A DNA stretch of 64,000 nucleotides from Pseudarthrobacter sp. fls2-241-R2A-127 (GCF_030209355.1 NZ_JARVSF010000013.1:186001-250000), one strand, 5' to 3'. Numbered from the stretch's first letter, positions 51,588-60,807 are shown. The notes: a model not told the origin generated them from the letters alone. A program made the numbers and translations.

Positions 51588-51883
51588 AGGCGTACAGCAC
51601 GCAGACCGAACGCACCTACGATTCCTGGGAGGACCTGGTGGCCGAGGAGGCCAACGGCTACGGCGTCGTGGTGATGATGCAGGCCAAGAGCCTGAAGTCC
51701 GCCAGCCCCCAGACCTACTCGCGCCTGATTGGGCCGTTCGACGACCAGAAGAAGGCCCGGAACAAGGCCGCAGCCGTTCGCCGCGCCTGGAAACGCGCCA
51801 AGGACCGCGACCCCCGTATCCAGCTGCTGGGCGTCTCGGTCGAGCCCATCTGGCCCGACCTGCGCTTCGGCACCAGGAACTGA
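51584..51883 (+). CDS. Small basic protein, 99 aa
   Basis: Coupled to the previous gene. A C-terminal basic helix (KKARNKAAAVRRAWKRAKDR) suggests nucleic-acid binding. Unknown function. Confidence 0.55.
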   Translation: MKAYSTQTERTYDSWEDLVAEEANGYGVVVMMQAKSLKSASPQTYSRLIGPFDDQKKARNKAAAVRRAWKRAKDRDPRIQLLGVSVEPIWPDLRFGTRN

Positions 51884-51972
51884 GACCTAATTCCACAACC
51901 AGCGCCACGGGCGCGCTGTCGGGGCCGACGCTCCGCAGACCATCAACGACACGACCGACGAGGACATCCGCC

Positions 51973-52491
51973 ATGACCATGACGACCACCGCCCGCCCCG
52001 CACCTCCACGCCTGCAGGACCCGCTCGACGCCGTGATGCGCAGCTGCCTGCGCGATGACGCAGTCTGGGCCGAGGTCACCACCACGCCGGCCGGCCTCAA
52101 CCAAACCGAGCACTGGCTGAAGACCACCGCCTCAAGCATCGACCAGCAGCTCTCATTCCGCCAGGACGACGCCGAGATCTGGCGGCTGTCCCCGCTGGAT
52201 CACAGCACACAGCTGATCGAGTTCCTCGAGTGGCGCAAGGGCGCGCTCTACCTCAAGAGCCTCTGCGAGAAGCGCCTCATCGACATCAAGCGCCTGCGGA
52301 CCGCCGACGAGGAGCGCGCCGAGGAGATGAAGGTCCTGCTGGTCCGCCTGGCGCAAGCCGTCGTCGCCCACGAGGGCGAGCTGATCGGAGACGAGGACCT
52401 GTACGGAGCCCTCGACCGGATCTCGCTTCCCGGCGCGGACGCGCCGACCCTGCGGGAGTACCTCCAGTTCCGCGACGGCTCGAAGGACTGA
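51973..52491 (+). CDS. Hypothetical helical protein, 172 aa
   Basis: Mostly helix, no motif. It begins an apparent run of small genes. GAGGACATCCGCC precedes ATG 51973. Unknown function. Confidence 0.55.
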   Translation: MTMTTTARPAPPRLQDPLDAVMRSCLRDDAVWAEVTTTPAGLNQTEHWLKTTASSIDQQLSFRQDDAEIWRLSPLDHSTQLIEFLEWRKGALYLKSLCEKRLIDIKRLRTADEERAEEMKVLLVRLAQAVVAHEGELIGDEDLYGALDRISLPGADAPTLREYLQFRDGSKD

Positions 52492-52595
52492 CCCAGACCA
52501 CACGACCGCAGCCTCGCCGCGGCCGGGTCCCTGTGGGACGGCGTCGCGACGGGGCTCCTCGATCCCGGGCCAAGCGGCCCGGCGGAAAGAACCGC

Positions 52596-52913
52596 ATGAC
52601 GCCCCAGACCACCACGACCACCGCAGAAGAGCTCGTCCCTGAGATCGAGCAGACCCTGCTCGATTCGCGGGCGGACCGTGCCCTGCACGAACGCCGTGGG
52701 GTGCACGAGCACTCCGAGCAGACGGAGCTGAGCGACCACGAGCGCACCGTGATGCTCGACGTCACCCTGGCGCTGCTCATCCGGCATCGGCTGCCCATCG
52801 ATGCCGACCGCGCCGCGAAGGCGGTGGCCGCCGCGCAGACCGCCGATGCCCGCACGTGGGCGGCTGGCTGCGCCCGCCACATCGCCCGCGTGGCGGAGGA
52901 GAAGAACCCATGA
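52596..52913 (+). CDS. Hypothetical protein, 105 aa
   Basis: Helical and acidic, with a C-terminal CARHIARVAEEK. GCGGAAAGAA precedes ATG 52596; the stop overlaps the next start by 4 bp. Confidence 0.55.
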   Translation: MTPQTTTTTAEELVPEIEQTLLDSRADRALHERRGVHEHSEQTELSDHERTVMLDVTLALLIRHRLPIDADRAAKAVAAAQTADARTWAAGCARHIARVAEEKNP

Positions 52914-53110
52914 GCCGAAAGCGCAGGCAGCACTACTCCACCGAGGGCTTCCGGCCGTCGGCGAATCCCGAACAGGCGCACTGGATGCGGGAACTCCGCA
53001 AGTCCAGTGCGACGCAGCGGCACACCCCCAAGCCCCGCAAGGGCACCCGCCGCGAGCGGGAGCGACAGGCGATCCGCGACCAGCAGCGACACCGAGGAGA
53101 CCACCCATGA
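52910..53110 (+). CDS. Small very basic protein, 66 aa
   Basis: Almost all Arg, Lys, Gln and His in its second half (KPRKGTRRERERQAIRDQQR). Coupled to both neighbours by ATGA overlaps. Possibly DNA- or RNA-binding. Confidence 0.5.
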   Translation: MSRKRRQHYSTEGFRPSANPEQAHWMRELRKSSATQRHTPKPRKGTRRERERQAIRDQQRHRGDHP

Positions 53111-53376
53111 CCGACAACAACCGAGGGCCCGCAACCGGAATCGCGCTCGACGCAGAGTCACTGCGCGCCGAGCTGCGGGAGGCCCCGGAGGCCCACGGCC
53201 TCGATCCGGAGCAGGCGGCGGAGATCGCAGCGCTCCCGGACGGACAGATCAACAGCTGGATACACGAGCTCGCCGCGCGCGACGACGCCTTCTGGGCGCT
53301 TTACGACGGGCTCCGCCGGCGCACCATCGCCCATCTCGCCGAGATGCACAGCACAGCCAAGGACGTGAAGCCGTGA
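53107..53376 (+). CDS. Hypothetical acidic protein, 89 aa
   Basis: Helical, with ELREAPEAHGLDPEQAAEIA. Overlaps its neighbours by 4 bp. Unknown function. Confidence 0.5.
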   Translation: MTDNNRGPATGIALDAESLRAELREAPEAHGLDPEQAAEIAALPDGQINSWIHELAARDDAFWALYDGLRRRTIAHLAEMHSTAKDVKP

Positions 53377-54052
53377 ACGCGCCCCTGCCCGACTGGTGGG
53401 TCGACGCGACGCCGGACGGCAAGCGCGCCAAGCACCCCGGCAAGCACGAGGTCTACGTCTACGGCCAGCAGCGCGCAGACGGCATGGCGTGCATCGGGTG
53501 CAGCTGGCAGCACAGCACGGTCATGTCGACACCAGCAGCCATCGCCCGGCACGACGCCGACCAACACCTCGAGCACGACCACGGGCTCTGGGTGCCCATC
53601 GATCGCGGCCCCCTCGCGGCGGGTGCCCGTGCGGGAAGCCCGGGCTGTACGCCGACTCAGTGCTGCGGACCAAGGTCCGCGCAGTCCTCCAGCAGGCGCA
53701 GCCGTGGAGCCCGACACCGGACCAGCTGGCGGACCTGCTCGTCGGCGCGCTCGTGCCCGACCACGGCATCCTCGTGGCCTTTACAGCCGAGCAGCAGACC
53801 GAGTCCGACTGGGAGCTGGGCTACAGCGCCTCGTACACCGACCTCGCTGCCCCCGAAGTGCTCGGCCACCGCCTGAGCGAGCGGGAGCTCGCCGAGCTGT
53901 ACTTCCAGATCGAGGCCATGGGTGGACTCGGCGAGTCCGAGGCCTACCGCGACCTGGACAAGGCCGTCGAGCGCCTCGGCGAGGAACCCGCCCGGCAGCT
54001 GCGCGAGCGTGTGGCCCAGCCCGGGCTGTTCGACCTGGAGCCCGACGTCTGA
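53373..54052 (+). CDS. Zinc-cluster protein encoded in two frames (frameshift at a C5 run)
   Basis: From GTG 53373 the frame reads MNAPLPDWWVDATPDGKRAK with a C-x2-C (MACIGCSWQHS) to about 53610, after which that frame degenerates to Ser/Arg-rich shadow sequence. The -1 frame then reads GGCPCGKPGLYADSVLRTKV to a stop at 54052 with normal composition. The switch falls at CCCCC (53609-53613), where a -1 slip would join them into one protein of about 226 residues. This could be programmed frameshifting, a mutation or a sequencing error. Confidence 0.55.
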
Positions 54053-54110
54053 GAGCCAGGGCCTCCACACCACAACGACCCCAGCAGGGGAGAGAAGGAA
54101 ACCAAGTCCC

Positions 54111-54452
54111 ATGACCCCCACCACGATCGGCGACCTGCCCCGGACCGCCCACACCGCGCCGAAAATCACCATCTACGGGCCGGCGGAGTGCCCCAACTGC
54201 GACAAGGCCAAGAGCCTGTTCGATCGGCAGCAGCCCGCGATGCAGTACACCAAAATCGACATCGAGCAGGGCGATGAAAACCACCGCCACATCACCGAAG
54301 ACCTCGGATACGCCCAGGCACCCGTGATCGTCGTCAAGCTGGCCTCCGGCCGCACTGTCCACTGGGGCGGGCACCGCCAGGACATGCTCACCGCCCTCGT
54401 CCGGCTGTGCACCAAGGGCATCGTCCCGGAGGACCGGAAGGCGGCGTCCTGA
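54111..54452 (+). CDS. Glutaredoxin-like protein
   Basis: The 113-residue protein has a CPNC redox motif (Cys27/Cys30), KIDIEQGDENHRHITEDLGY and the cis-proline region QAPVIVV. It probably reduces disulfides, as NrdH/glutaredoxin-like phage proteins do for ribonucleotide reductase. No reductase gene is in the window. GAAGGAAACC precedes ATG 54111. Confidence 0.82.
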   Translation: MTPTTIGDLPRTAHTAPKITIYGPAECPNCDKAKSLFDRQQPAMQYTKIDIEQGDENHRHITEDLGYAQAPVIVVKLASGRTVHWGGHRQDMLTALVRLCTKGIVPEDRKAAS

Positions 54453-54937
54453 TGGCAGCGGCGCAGCAGCGCCTCGGCCTCAGCATCACCGCCCGGCAGG
54501 CCGACATCCTGCTCGACACGCTCGTCGACAAATCCGTCGAGACGGACCACTACCTGCTGTCCTATCCCAAGGACGAGCCCGACAAGACCGACACCTGCTG
54601 CGACGCGCACCTGGCCCGGTTCGAGCAGCGCGCACTCCAGCGCAAGGCGCTGCTCGAACGGAAATCAGAGGTACAGCACCTCATCGCGCTCATCGAGGCG
54701 ATCCGGCCGGCGTTCGAGGCCTCCGGGTCCTCCCCGGTAAGCACCACGGCCGTGGACCTGTCCGGCGTGACGCTCGTCTACCGGGACACGGCAGGCAAGA
54801 CGCACGAGCAGCCGCTGGCCGACATCGGATCCGCCGGGACCCTCATCGACCCCGACAGCGGAGACGACCTCGAGCTCATCGCCGCGCTGGTCGCAGCAGA
54901 CCCCACCCGAACCAAAACCCAGGGAGCAACCCCATGA
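54452..54937 (+). CDS. Hypothetical protein, 161 aa
   Basis: Coupled to the glutaredoxin gene by TGATG. It contains DTCCDAHLARFEQR and a helical middle. Unknown function. Confidence 0.55.
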   Translation: MAAAQQRLGLSITARQADILLDTLVDKSVETDHYLLSYPKDEPDKTDTCCDAHLARFEQRALQRKALLERKSEVQHLIALIEAIRPAFEASGSSPVSTTAVDLSGVTLVYRDTAGKTHEQPLADIGSAGTLIDPDSGDDLELIAALVAADPTRTKTQGATP

Positions 54938-55278
54938 GCCTGCACATCGACAGCCTTGCCGACCTCATCCGCGGAGCTGTGTCCGGCGGCGACACCACCC
55001 GGGAAGACTTCGAGCGTGCGCTCGACCAGGTCTTCCCCCGGGATCAGCTCGACCCGTTTGAGGGCACCGGCAGCGAGGAGTACCTCGTCGGATGGACGAT
55101 CGACCAGGATGCTGCATCGCCCGCTGAGGCCGCCAGCAAGGTCTGGCGGGAGGTCTTCCAGCGCGGACCATGGCAGCCCAGTGCTGACGAGGGCTGCGTC
55201 TTCACGATCTCTCGTGGGGGCCAGCGTGTCGAGATTGACCTCAGCGACGAACACTTCGCGCACCTTTTCAGTGACTAA
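54934..55278 (+). CDS. Hypothetical protein, 114 aa
   Basis: Acidic, overlaps the previous gene by ATGA and ends shortly before a strong hairpin. Unknown function. Confidence 0.55.
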   Translation: MSLHIDSLADLIRGAVSGGDTTREDFERALDQVFPRDQLDPFEGTGSEEYLVGWTIDQDAASPAEAASKVWREVFQRGPWQPSADEGCVFTISRGGQRVEIDLSDEHFAHLFSD

Positions 55279-55339
55279 AAGGAACAGCGGGAGCAGCGCG
55301 CGGCGCAGCCGCCCCGGAGTACAGGACGGAAGCCTCGCG

Positions 55340-55379
55340 CACAGAGCCCCGGAGGAATGGGATCCTCCGGGGCTCTGTG
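55340..55379. terminator. 17-bp perfect hairpin terminator
   Basis: CACAGAGCCCCGGAGGA and its complement around a 6-nt loop; it closes the 51.4-55.3 kb gene run. Confidence 0.75.
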
Positions 55380-55439
55380 CCCGCACACCCCGAGAACGAA
55401 GTACCGACACACGCACGACAACTTCTAGGAGGAGCCACG

Positions 55440-55484
55440 GTGCACGCACAGCAGAACACCCGCCTCCCGGCCGCACCGTCATGA
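55440..55484 (+). CDS. Leader peptide overlapping whiB
   Basis: A 14-codon frame from GTG 55440 has the only strong ribosome site (TAGGAGGAGCC) in front of the WhiB gene. Its TGA (55482-55484) overlaps the WhiB ATG (55481). WhiB itself has no ribosome site, so its translation probably depends on ribosomes finishing this leader. Confidence 0.5.
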   Translation: MHAQQNTRLPAAPS

Positions 55485-55891
55485 GCGGCGAGGACCCCGA
55501 CGAGAAGTGGCGCAGGGATGCCCTGTGCGCAGAAACAGACCCCGACGCGTTTTTCCCGGAGAAGGGCGGCAACACCACCGACGCCAAGAAGGTCTGTGCC
55601 CAGTGCGGGGTGCGCGCACAGTGCCTGGATTACGCGTTGAGCGCCGACGAGCGCTTCGGCATCTGGGGCGGACTCAGCACCGCCGAACGCGACCGCCTTA
55701 TCAAGACTTCACCGGTGGCACACCGTAGCGCCGCCCAGGCGCAAAAGCAGGAACGCGACACCCTCATCGTCGCGATGGCCGGCAGAGGGATCGACCCCCG
55801 GACCATCGCCGACATGGCCGAGGTCACCGACCGCACCGTCTACCGGGTGCTCGCCCGGCACAAGGAGCGGGAGGACGCCGTCTCCGCCTGA
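55481..55891 (+). CDS. WhiB-family iron-sulfur regulator
   Basis: The 136-residue protein has the four cluster cysteines (Cys16, Cys39, Cys42, Cys48; VCAQCGVRAQC), the GIWGG turn and then RDRLIK. A C-terminal extension with a helix-turn-helix-like part (RTIADMAEVTDRTVYRVLA) is not present in minimal WhiB proteins. WhiB proteins sense redox or NO and regulate transcription with the sigma factor. Plasmid and phage copies can override host WhiB functions. Confidence 0.88.
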   Translation: MSGEDPDEKWRRDALCAETDPDAFFPEKGGNTTDAKKVCAQCGVRAQCLDYALSADERFGIWGGLSTAERDRLIKTSPVAHRSAAQAQKQERDTLIVAMAGRGIDPRTIADMAEVTDRTVYRVLARHKEREDAVSA

Positions 55892-55920
55892 GCGCAGCAC
55901 CGTCAATTGAAAGGACCGCC

Positions 55921-56235
55921 ATGCCACTGTTCCCGCGCCGCTTGAGGCAGCAGAACATGCTGCCCGGGGACGCCTATCCCCCTGAACGGACTACAGGCGC
56001 GCCCATGCCGGCCAGGAAACGCGCCGCCATTGACCGCAAGCTCCGCCGGATGGTGAAACAGCATCGGCTCCCGGCCGAGCCGGGAGAGTACCTCGACACA
56101 ACGGGCGACCGCTGGACGCTCGACGCCCAAGGCGGCTGGACCGACGCCGGCGGCGTACACCGCGACGCCCGGTACGCGCCGATCATCGCCTTGTTCGTCC
56201 ACAACTCCGGCCCGTTCACGCGCATCGAGAGCTGA
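55921..56235 (+). CDS. Hypothetical basic protein, 104 aa
   Basis: Basic N-terminal half (PARKRAAIDRKLRRMVKQHR) then a WTLDAQGGWTDAGG core. GAAAGGACC precedes ATG 55921. Unknown function. Confidence 0.55.
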   Translation: MPLFPRRLRQQNMLPGDAYPPERTTGAPMPARKRAAIDRKLRRMVKQHRLPAEPGEYLDTTGDRWTLDAQGGWTDAGGVHRDARYAPIIALFVHNSGPFTRIES

Positions 56236-56264
56236 TGGCCACCCCCGCCGCAAAAGGAGCAATC

Positions 56265-56717
56265 ATGCACCCCCGCATCGAAGACAGCCACCTCGACCCC
56301 GGACTCCTGCCGACCGTCAATCCACAGCAGCGCACCGACACCCAGCTCGTCGAGCCGGTGCTCCGGGCCATCCACGCCGCCGTCGCGGACTGCAGCGTGA
56401 CCGCCGCCCAGGTCTTCGCCGGCCGGATCCACACGCGCAAGAACGAGGAGTGCACGACAGCGTTCGGCCGGCCGCCCAGCGTCGGTCACGCATCTGACGG
56501 TGACGACTTCTACTTGCAGATCGGCGTCCGGGTGCCCTCGTACGCAGCCGCACCGGTGCTCAAAGCGATTCACGCCGTCGAGGCCATGTCGGACGCGCAG
56601 GCGCTGCGCGAGGCGCGTGCCCGGCTCGCCGAGGCCAGGGCGCGCACCGCCGCGGCACAGAGCGAAGAAGCCCGGGTCGAGGCCGAGATCGCCCGCCTCG
56701 AACCAAACAAGGAGTAG
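56265..56717 (+). CDS. Hypothetical protein, 150 aa
   Basis: AAAAGGAGC precedes ATG 56265, preferred over an earlier in-frame ATG at 56235. It ends in a long Ala/Glu/Arg coiled coil (ARARLAEARARTAAAQSEEA). It lies just before rarA. Confidence 0.55.
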   Translation: MHPRIEDSHLDPGLLPTVNPQQRTDTQLVEPVLRAIHAAVADCSVTAAQVFAGRIHTRKNEECTTAFGRPPSVGHASDGDDFYLQIGVRVPSYAAAPVLKAIHAVEAMSDAQALREARARLAEARARTAAAQSEEARVEAEIARLEPNKE

Positions 56718-56720
56718 ACC

Positions 56721-58022
56721 ATGAGTGCCATCCAACCCCTGGCCGCCCGCATGCGGCCCACCTCCCTCGACCAGATCGTGGGCCAGGAGCACCTGGTCTT
56801 TCCCGGCTCGCCGCTCGAGCTGCTCGCCCAGGGCGAGGGTGCGACCTCGGTCCTGCTCTGGGGTCCGCCCGGCGTCGGCAAGACCACCATCGCCTCGGTG
56901 ATCGCCCGCCAGACCAGCCGCCGCTTCGTCGAGCTCTCTGCGACCAGCGCCGGCGTAGCCGATGTCCGCAAAACGCTCGCCGGAGCCCAGAAGGCCCTCG
57001 ACGACGACCTCCAGACGTTCGTGTTCATTGACGAGATCCACCGCTTCTCCAAGGCGCAGCAGGACGTCCTCCTGCCCGCCGTGGAGGCCGGGGTCATCTC
57101 GCTCATCGGCGCGACCACCGAGAACCCGAGCTTCTCGGTCAACTCGGCACTGGTCTCGCGCTCAATCCTGCTGGTCCTACGCCCTGTGGAGGACGGCGAG
57201 GTCGTGAACCTGCTCTCGCGTGCCCTAGAGGAGGACCCGGTCCTCTCAGCCACCGGGATCGGGTTCGCCGACCCCGCGCTGCAGATCATTGCAGGGCTGT
57301 CCAGCGGCGACGTCCGCCAGGCGCTGAACCGGCTGGAGACCGCTGTCGCAACTGCGCAGGCCGCAGGCAAGAGCGTCGTCGACCGCGAGGTGCTGGAGCA
57401 GGTCACCGGCGCTGCGCTGCAGCGTTACGACCGCGATGGCGACCAGCACTACGACGTCGTCAGCGCATTCATCAAGAGCATGAGAGGCAGCGACCCGGAT
57501 GCGGCCCTGCACTGGCTGGCCCGGATGATCGAGGCGGGGGAGGACCCGAGGTTCATCGCACGGCGCTTGGTGGTGCACGCCTCCGAGGACGTCGGCATGG
57601 CCGACCCCTCGGTGCTGGGCATCGCAGTGGCCGCCGCCCAGGCCGTCCAGCTGATCGGTATGCCCGAGGCGCGGCTCAACCTCGCTCAGGCAACGGTCGC
57701 AATCGCCACGGCCCCCAAGTCGCCGGCCGTCATCCGCGGCATCGACCAAGCGCTGGAAGACGTCCGGCGCGGCCGGACCGGGAGCGTGCCAGTGCACCTG
57801 CGCGACGCGCACTACCCGGGCGCGAAGGGCCTCGGGCACGGAGAAGGCTACTTCTACCCTCACGACTTCGAACACGGAGTTGTCTTGCAGCAATACCTAC
57901 CCGATGCCGTCCGCGGCACACAGTATTACCGTCCTACCGGCAATGGCTTCGAACAAACCATCGCCAGACGGTTGGCTGCGATCGATCAGATGACCGTGGA
58001 GGACAGGAACCCCCTCGACTAG
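56721..58022 (+). CDS. rarA: Replication-associated recombination AAA+ ATPase RarA (MgsA)
   Basis: The 433-residue protein acts at stalled replication forks with SSB and the clamp. P-loop GPPGVGKTT is near residue 49, Walker B VFIDEIHRF near 103, sensor 1 GATTENPSF near 129 and the C-terminal tetramerisation region (PDAALHWLARMIEAGEDPRF). Length is normal. It follows the preceding gene directly. A plasmid copy in addition to the chromosomal one is unusual and fits a self-reliant replicon. Confidence 0.92.
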   Translation: MSAIQPLAARMRPTSLDQIVGQEHLVFPGSPLELLAQGEGATSVLLWGPPGVGKTTIASVIARQTSRRFVELSATSAGVADVRKTLAGAQKALDDDLQTFVFIDEIHRFSKAQQDVLLPAVEAGVISLIGATTENPSFSVNSALVSRSILLVLRPVEDGEVVNLLSRALEEDPVLSATGIGFADPALQIIAGLSSGDVRQALNRLETAVATAQAAGKSVVDREVLEQVTGAALQRYDRDGDQHYDVVSAFIKSMRGSDPDAALHWLARMIEAGEDPRFIARRLVVHASEDVGMADPSVLGIAVAAAQAVQLIGMPEARLNLAQATVAIATAPKSPAVIRGIDQALEDVRRGRTGSVPVHLRDAHYPGAKGLGHGEGYFYPHDFEHGVVLQQYLPDAVRGTQYYRPTGNGFEQTIARRLAAIDQMTVEDRNPLD

Positions 58023-58130
58023 ATCGCGGACCAGAGGTAGAACCGTGGCCGCATCATCCTGGATCGTCGCTGCATGGAAAATCACCAGCAAAGTCGTCGG
58101 CTTCCACAAGACCTACGAGAGGGGATGAGC

Positions 58131-58493
58131 ATGATCAACGACAACACTGAACGCGCGAGGCAGACCCCGGAGTCCGACAAGCCCAGGACTGTGGACGACC
58201 GACTCTCAGCAGATCTTGGTATCGACGTCGCCGCCGTCGAAGCGCAGGCACGGTTGCATCTCGACCTGCTGCGCATGCAGCGCCGCGAGCCCGGCGAACT
58301 AGGCTACGTGCTCATCGACCGGGAGTTCCATCCCCGCACAGCTGTCGTCTTCGCATCTCCCACAGAAGCCCGCAGCGCGCTGGAAGGCCACCCTTTGATC
58401 GATGCCCTCTGTGAGGAGGACAGCGTCGATGCACGGGTCCCGGATCCGGCCGTTCTCTCCGACCTCGCCTCCCGCGAAGTCATTTTGCCCTGA
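58131..58493 (+). CDS. Hypothetical protein, 120 aa
   Basis: ATG 58131 has GAGAGGGG six bases upstream; earlier ATGs are worse placed. Soluble acidic protein of unknown family. Probably expressed with rarA. Confidence 0.55.
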   Translation: MINDNTERARQTPESDKPRTVDDRLSADLGIDVAAVEAQARLHLDLLRMQRREPGELGYVLIDREFHPRTAVVFASPTEARSALEGHPLIDALCEEDSVDARVPDPAVLSDLASREVILP

Positions 58494-58521
58494 TCGCACG
58501 GAATCGCGAAGGAATGGAAAC

Positions 58522-58869
58522 ATGACCAACACCGGTATCTTCACCCAATCAGCAACTTCAGTCCTGCAGGACGTCGAAGAGTTCTACTTCGGTGGCGCGC
58601 TTCCCTGGTACCACGGGAGCAAGCTGACAGAGGACGGCTTGCACGTGAGCATCACACTTGACGATCCAGAGTCTGATGACGAGTCCAAGACCAAGGACTA
58701 CGAGCTGTCGGCCGCCCAAATCAAGGAAGCCTTTCGAAAGGCCAAGCAGAAGGGGTACCACCTCTGCTGCTCTGCCGCCATCGAGTCCGAACAGCTCGGA
58801 TTCGGCTGCGTCCAAGACCTTGACATCATCCTTCAGACCGCTTGCTACGGCGAGCTGGTCTTCGGCTGA
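58522..58869 (+). CDS. Hypothetical protein, 115 aa
   Basis: Soluble protein with YHLCCSAAIESEQLGF. GAAGGAATGG precedes ATG 58522. Base composition falls from here on, marking the edge of the last cassette. Confidence 0.55.
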   Translation: MTNTGIFTQSATSVLQDVEEFYFGGALPWYHGSKLTEDGLHVSITLDDPESDDESKTKDYELSAAQIKEAFRKAKQKGYHLCCSAAIESEQLGFGCVQDLDIILQTACYGELVFG

Positions 58870-58886
58870 CGCCGCACCGGCTCGAC

Positions 58887-58915
58887 TTCACCAGTGGAAC
58901 TACTTCCACTAGGAT
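58887..58915 (+). promoter_or_regulatory. Promoter with palindromic operator in the spacer
   Basis: TTCACC (58887-58892), 17 bp, TAGGAT (58910-58915). The palindrome AGTGGAACTACTTCCACT (58893-58910) fills the spacer exactly. The same TGGAA-N4-TTCCACTAG recurs at 63982. Confidence 0.6.
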
Positions 58916-59029
58916 GCAATCTCAGAGCTACCCAGTGGACACGGACCCCAGCACAGCCGTCCTTGCTCCTTCGTGAAACCACCCTGCTCACCCTCACTTC
59001 GCCGACCTCGACCGATAGGCTCCGATCAC

Positions 59030-59719
59030 ATGAACGACCAGGAAGTGCGCCGCGGCGCAGGTATCTACAGCAAGCCGGTGCTGGGCTTCTACGACCTGCT
59101 CGTCGTGAAGTTCTCCAATTCGCTGGCCTGGCGATGCCCCAGCCAGCTCATGCTAGACCAGTACAACCGTTGCATCGGCACCCGCCATCTCGATGTCGGT
59201 CCCGGCACTGGTTGGTACCTCGCCAATGCCGACCTCCCCGAATCTGCTGAGATCACACTCATGGACCTCAACGAAAACAGCGTGGAGCACGCAGCGTCCA
59301 GACTCGCCCACACCCACGTAAGCACCAGAGGTGTGACCGCGAACGTCCTCGAACCGATCCCCGAGGCTCTCGGCCAATTCGATTCCATCGCGGCGAACTA
59401 CGTCTTCCACTGCGTTCCCGGCTCCTGGGCGGACAAGGGCGTAGCTTTCAAACACCTAGGGGAGCGGCTCGCTGCTGACGGTGTGCTGTTCGGCAGTACC
59501 ATCCTGGGCAGTGGCGTGAGCCACAACCTCATCGGCCGCGGCTTCATGGCCCTGTACAACCGCCTGGGCATCTTTCACAACCGCGAAGACGACGCCGCAG
59601 GACTTGAGGCTGCACTGCGGCGAAGCTTCGACCAAGTGAAGGTCGACGTCATCGGTACCGTGGCGGTGTTCAGTGCACGAAACCCGTTGCGAAACGGCGG
59701 GGCAGGTGGACTCGACTAA
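59030..59719 (+). CDS. SAM-dependent class I methyltransferase
   Basis: The 229-residue protein has the SAM-binding glycine motif HLDVGPGTGWYL, the acidic loop ITLMDLNENSVEHA and a later IAANYVFHCVPG. It looks like a small-molecule methyltransferase rather than a DNA methylase (no DPPY/NPPY). The transcript from the promoter at 58910 would have a leader of about 108 nt. It converges with and overlaps the PAS-like gene by 4 bp. Substrate unknown; neighbours suggest a signalling or secondary-metabolite role. Confidence 0.78.
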   Translation: MNDQEVRRGAGIYSKPVLGFYDLLVVKFSNSLAWRCPSQLMLDQYNRCIGTRHLDVGPGTGWYLANADLPESAEITLMDLNENSVEHAASRLAHTHVSTRGVTANVLEPIPEALGQFDSIAANYVFHCVPGSWADKGVAFKHLGERLAADGVLFGSTILGSGVSHNLIGRGFMALYNRLGIFHNREDDAAGLEAALRRSFDQVKVDVIGTVAVFSARNPLRNGGAGGLD

Positions 59720-60807
59720 AAGTCGAGCCTGATGACTGCATCCCGCCCTTCAGCCCCAGACCTGACTCCGGTGGCGGTGATGCGCACATTCTGCACGGAA
59801 CCGTCGACCCGGCGAAGCGCCAGACCCATCGATTGAGAACGAGCGGTATCCCTCGCCGCAGCCGCGATGAACCTGTGCAACTCACCTGAAGCGTCAATGG
59901 CAAATTCACCAAGGCCGCCGACATACCCGAAGTCTTCCCGACGCCACGATGGCGACGTCATAAGAACATCCAGCGTTGCAGAGTCGACGACGGCCATCGG
60001 TTCCTTGGCCAGGGCCATGACTCCGCGAAGCACGTCGTCCACGCGCCCCGCATTGGCGTCTTGCTCGAAGGCCATATCGTGAAAAGTCTCCGGGGCCTCG
60101 TAACTGAAGCCCTGCAGATAGATCTTGTCGTGATCGGGCTCGATCGGCGGAATCACGCCGACCAGGCGCATGTGCCGACGGTCCTGTGAAGCCGTGCCGT
60201 AACCTGTGACGATGTTGTAGGTCAGGCACCGGACCTTGCCCGTTACGCCCATCAGCCCGTCCTGGATGCCGTCGCGGATGAGGCTGTTCACGCGCATCCG
60301 GTCGGACTGGTCGATGAGCTCGCTCGCCCATTCCCCGGCTTCCCAATAGCCACTGCGCTGCTGGGCGACGCTTGTGTCGACGTCATAGATACGAAACAGG
60401 TTCCGGTCCCAGTACGTGCGCCGGCGCAGTGTTGGTTGACCGTCGGCGTCACGCTCGATCTCCCATTCCCAGCCACCGACCAGCGGTAGTTCCGGAAGCG
60501 GATCAGCCGCTTTGGCCACGCCGGCGAGGACACCGATCACCGTGGAGGTACGTGGAGAGAAGACGGGCCGTACCTCAACTGCCCACTGCTCGTCCGCATG
60601 GGGGACTGTCTCGGAAATTACATTGCCACTGCGCATCACCTGGGCGATGCGGTTCTCATCAAGTAGAAGACGCCTGGGAATTGCACGCGTGGGCTTCCGA
60701 GCGGAGACCGGACCACAGGGCTTATCGTCCACCAGAACCAGCTGCTTGCCGTCGCTTCCGCAGAAAAGGCCCCAGGAACCTACATCCAGCTGGACCTGCA
60801 TGATCAA
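59716..60807 (-). CDS. PAS/GAF-like sensory protein (DUF5593-like)
   Basis: The 363-residue cytoplasmic protein contains PAS-like segments: WAVEVRPVFSPRTSTVIGVL, then LVGGWEWEIERDADGQPTLR ... NLFRIYDVDTS, and a third region MAVVDSATLDVLMTSPSW. No kinase, GGDEF or DNA-binding domain is seen, so it may only bind a ligand or a partner. It is coupled to the SDR gene by a 4-bp ATGA overlap. The DUF5593 assignment is from memory of the pattern. Confidence 0.5.
   Translation of the reverse strand: MIMQVQLDVGSWGLFCGSDGKQLVLVDDKPCGPVSARKPTRAIPRRLLLDENRIAQVMRSGNVISETVPHADEQWAVEVRPVFSPRTSTVIGVLAGVAKAADPLPELPLVGGWEWEIERDADGQPTLRRRTYWDRNLFRIYDVDTSVAQQRSGYWEAGEWASELIDQSDRMRVNSLIRDGIQDGLMGVTGKVRCLTYNIVTGYGTASQDRRHMRLVGVIPPIEPDHDKIYLQGFSYEAPETFHDMAFEQDANAGRVDDVLRGVMALAKEPMAVVDSATLDVLMTSPSWRREDFGYVGGLGEFAIDASGELHRFIAAAARDTARSQSMGLALRRVDGSVQNVRITATGVRSGAEGRDAVIRLDF

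Noticed and set aside
59006..59030. Leaderless transcription of the methyltransferase gene
   Set aside because: A TAGGCT near 59017 lacks a -35; the promoter at 58887-58915 with the operator is much better.
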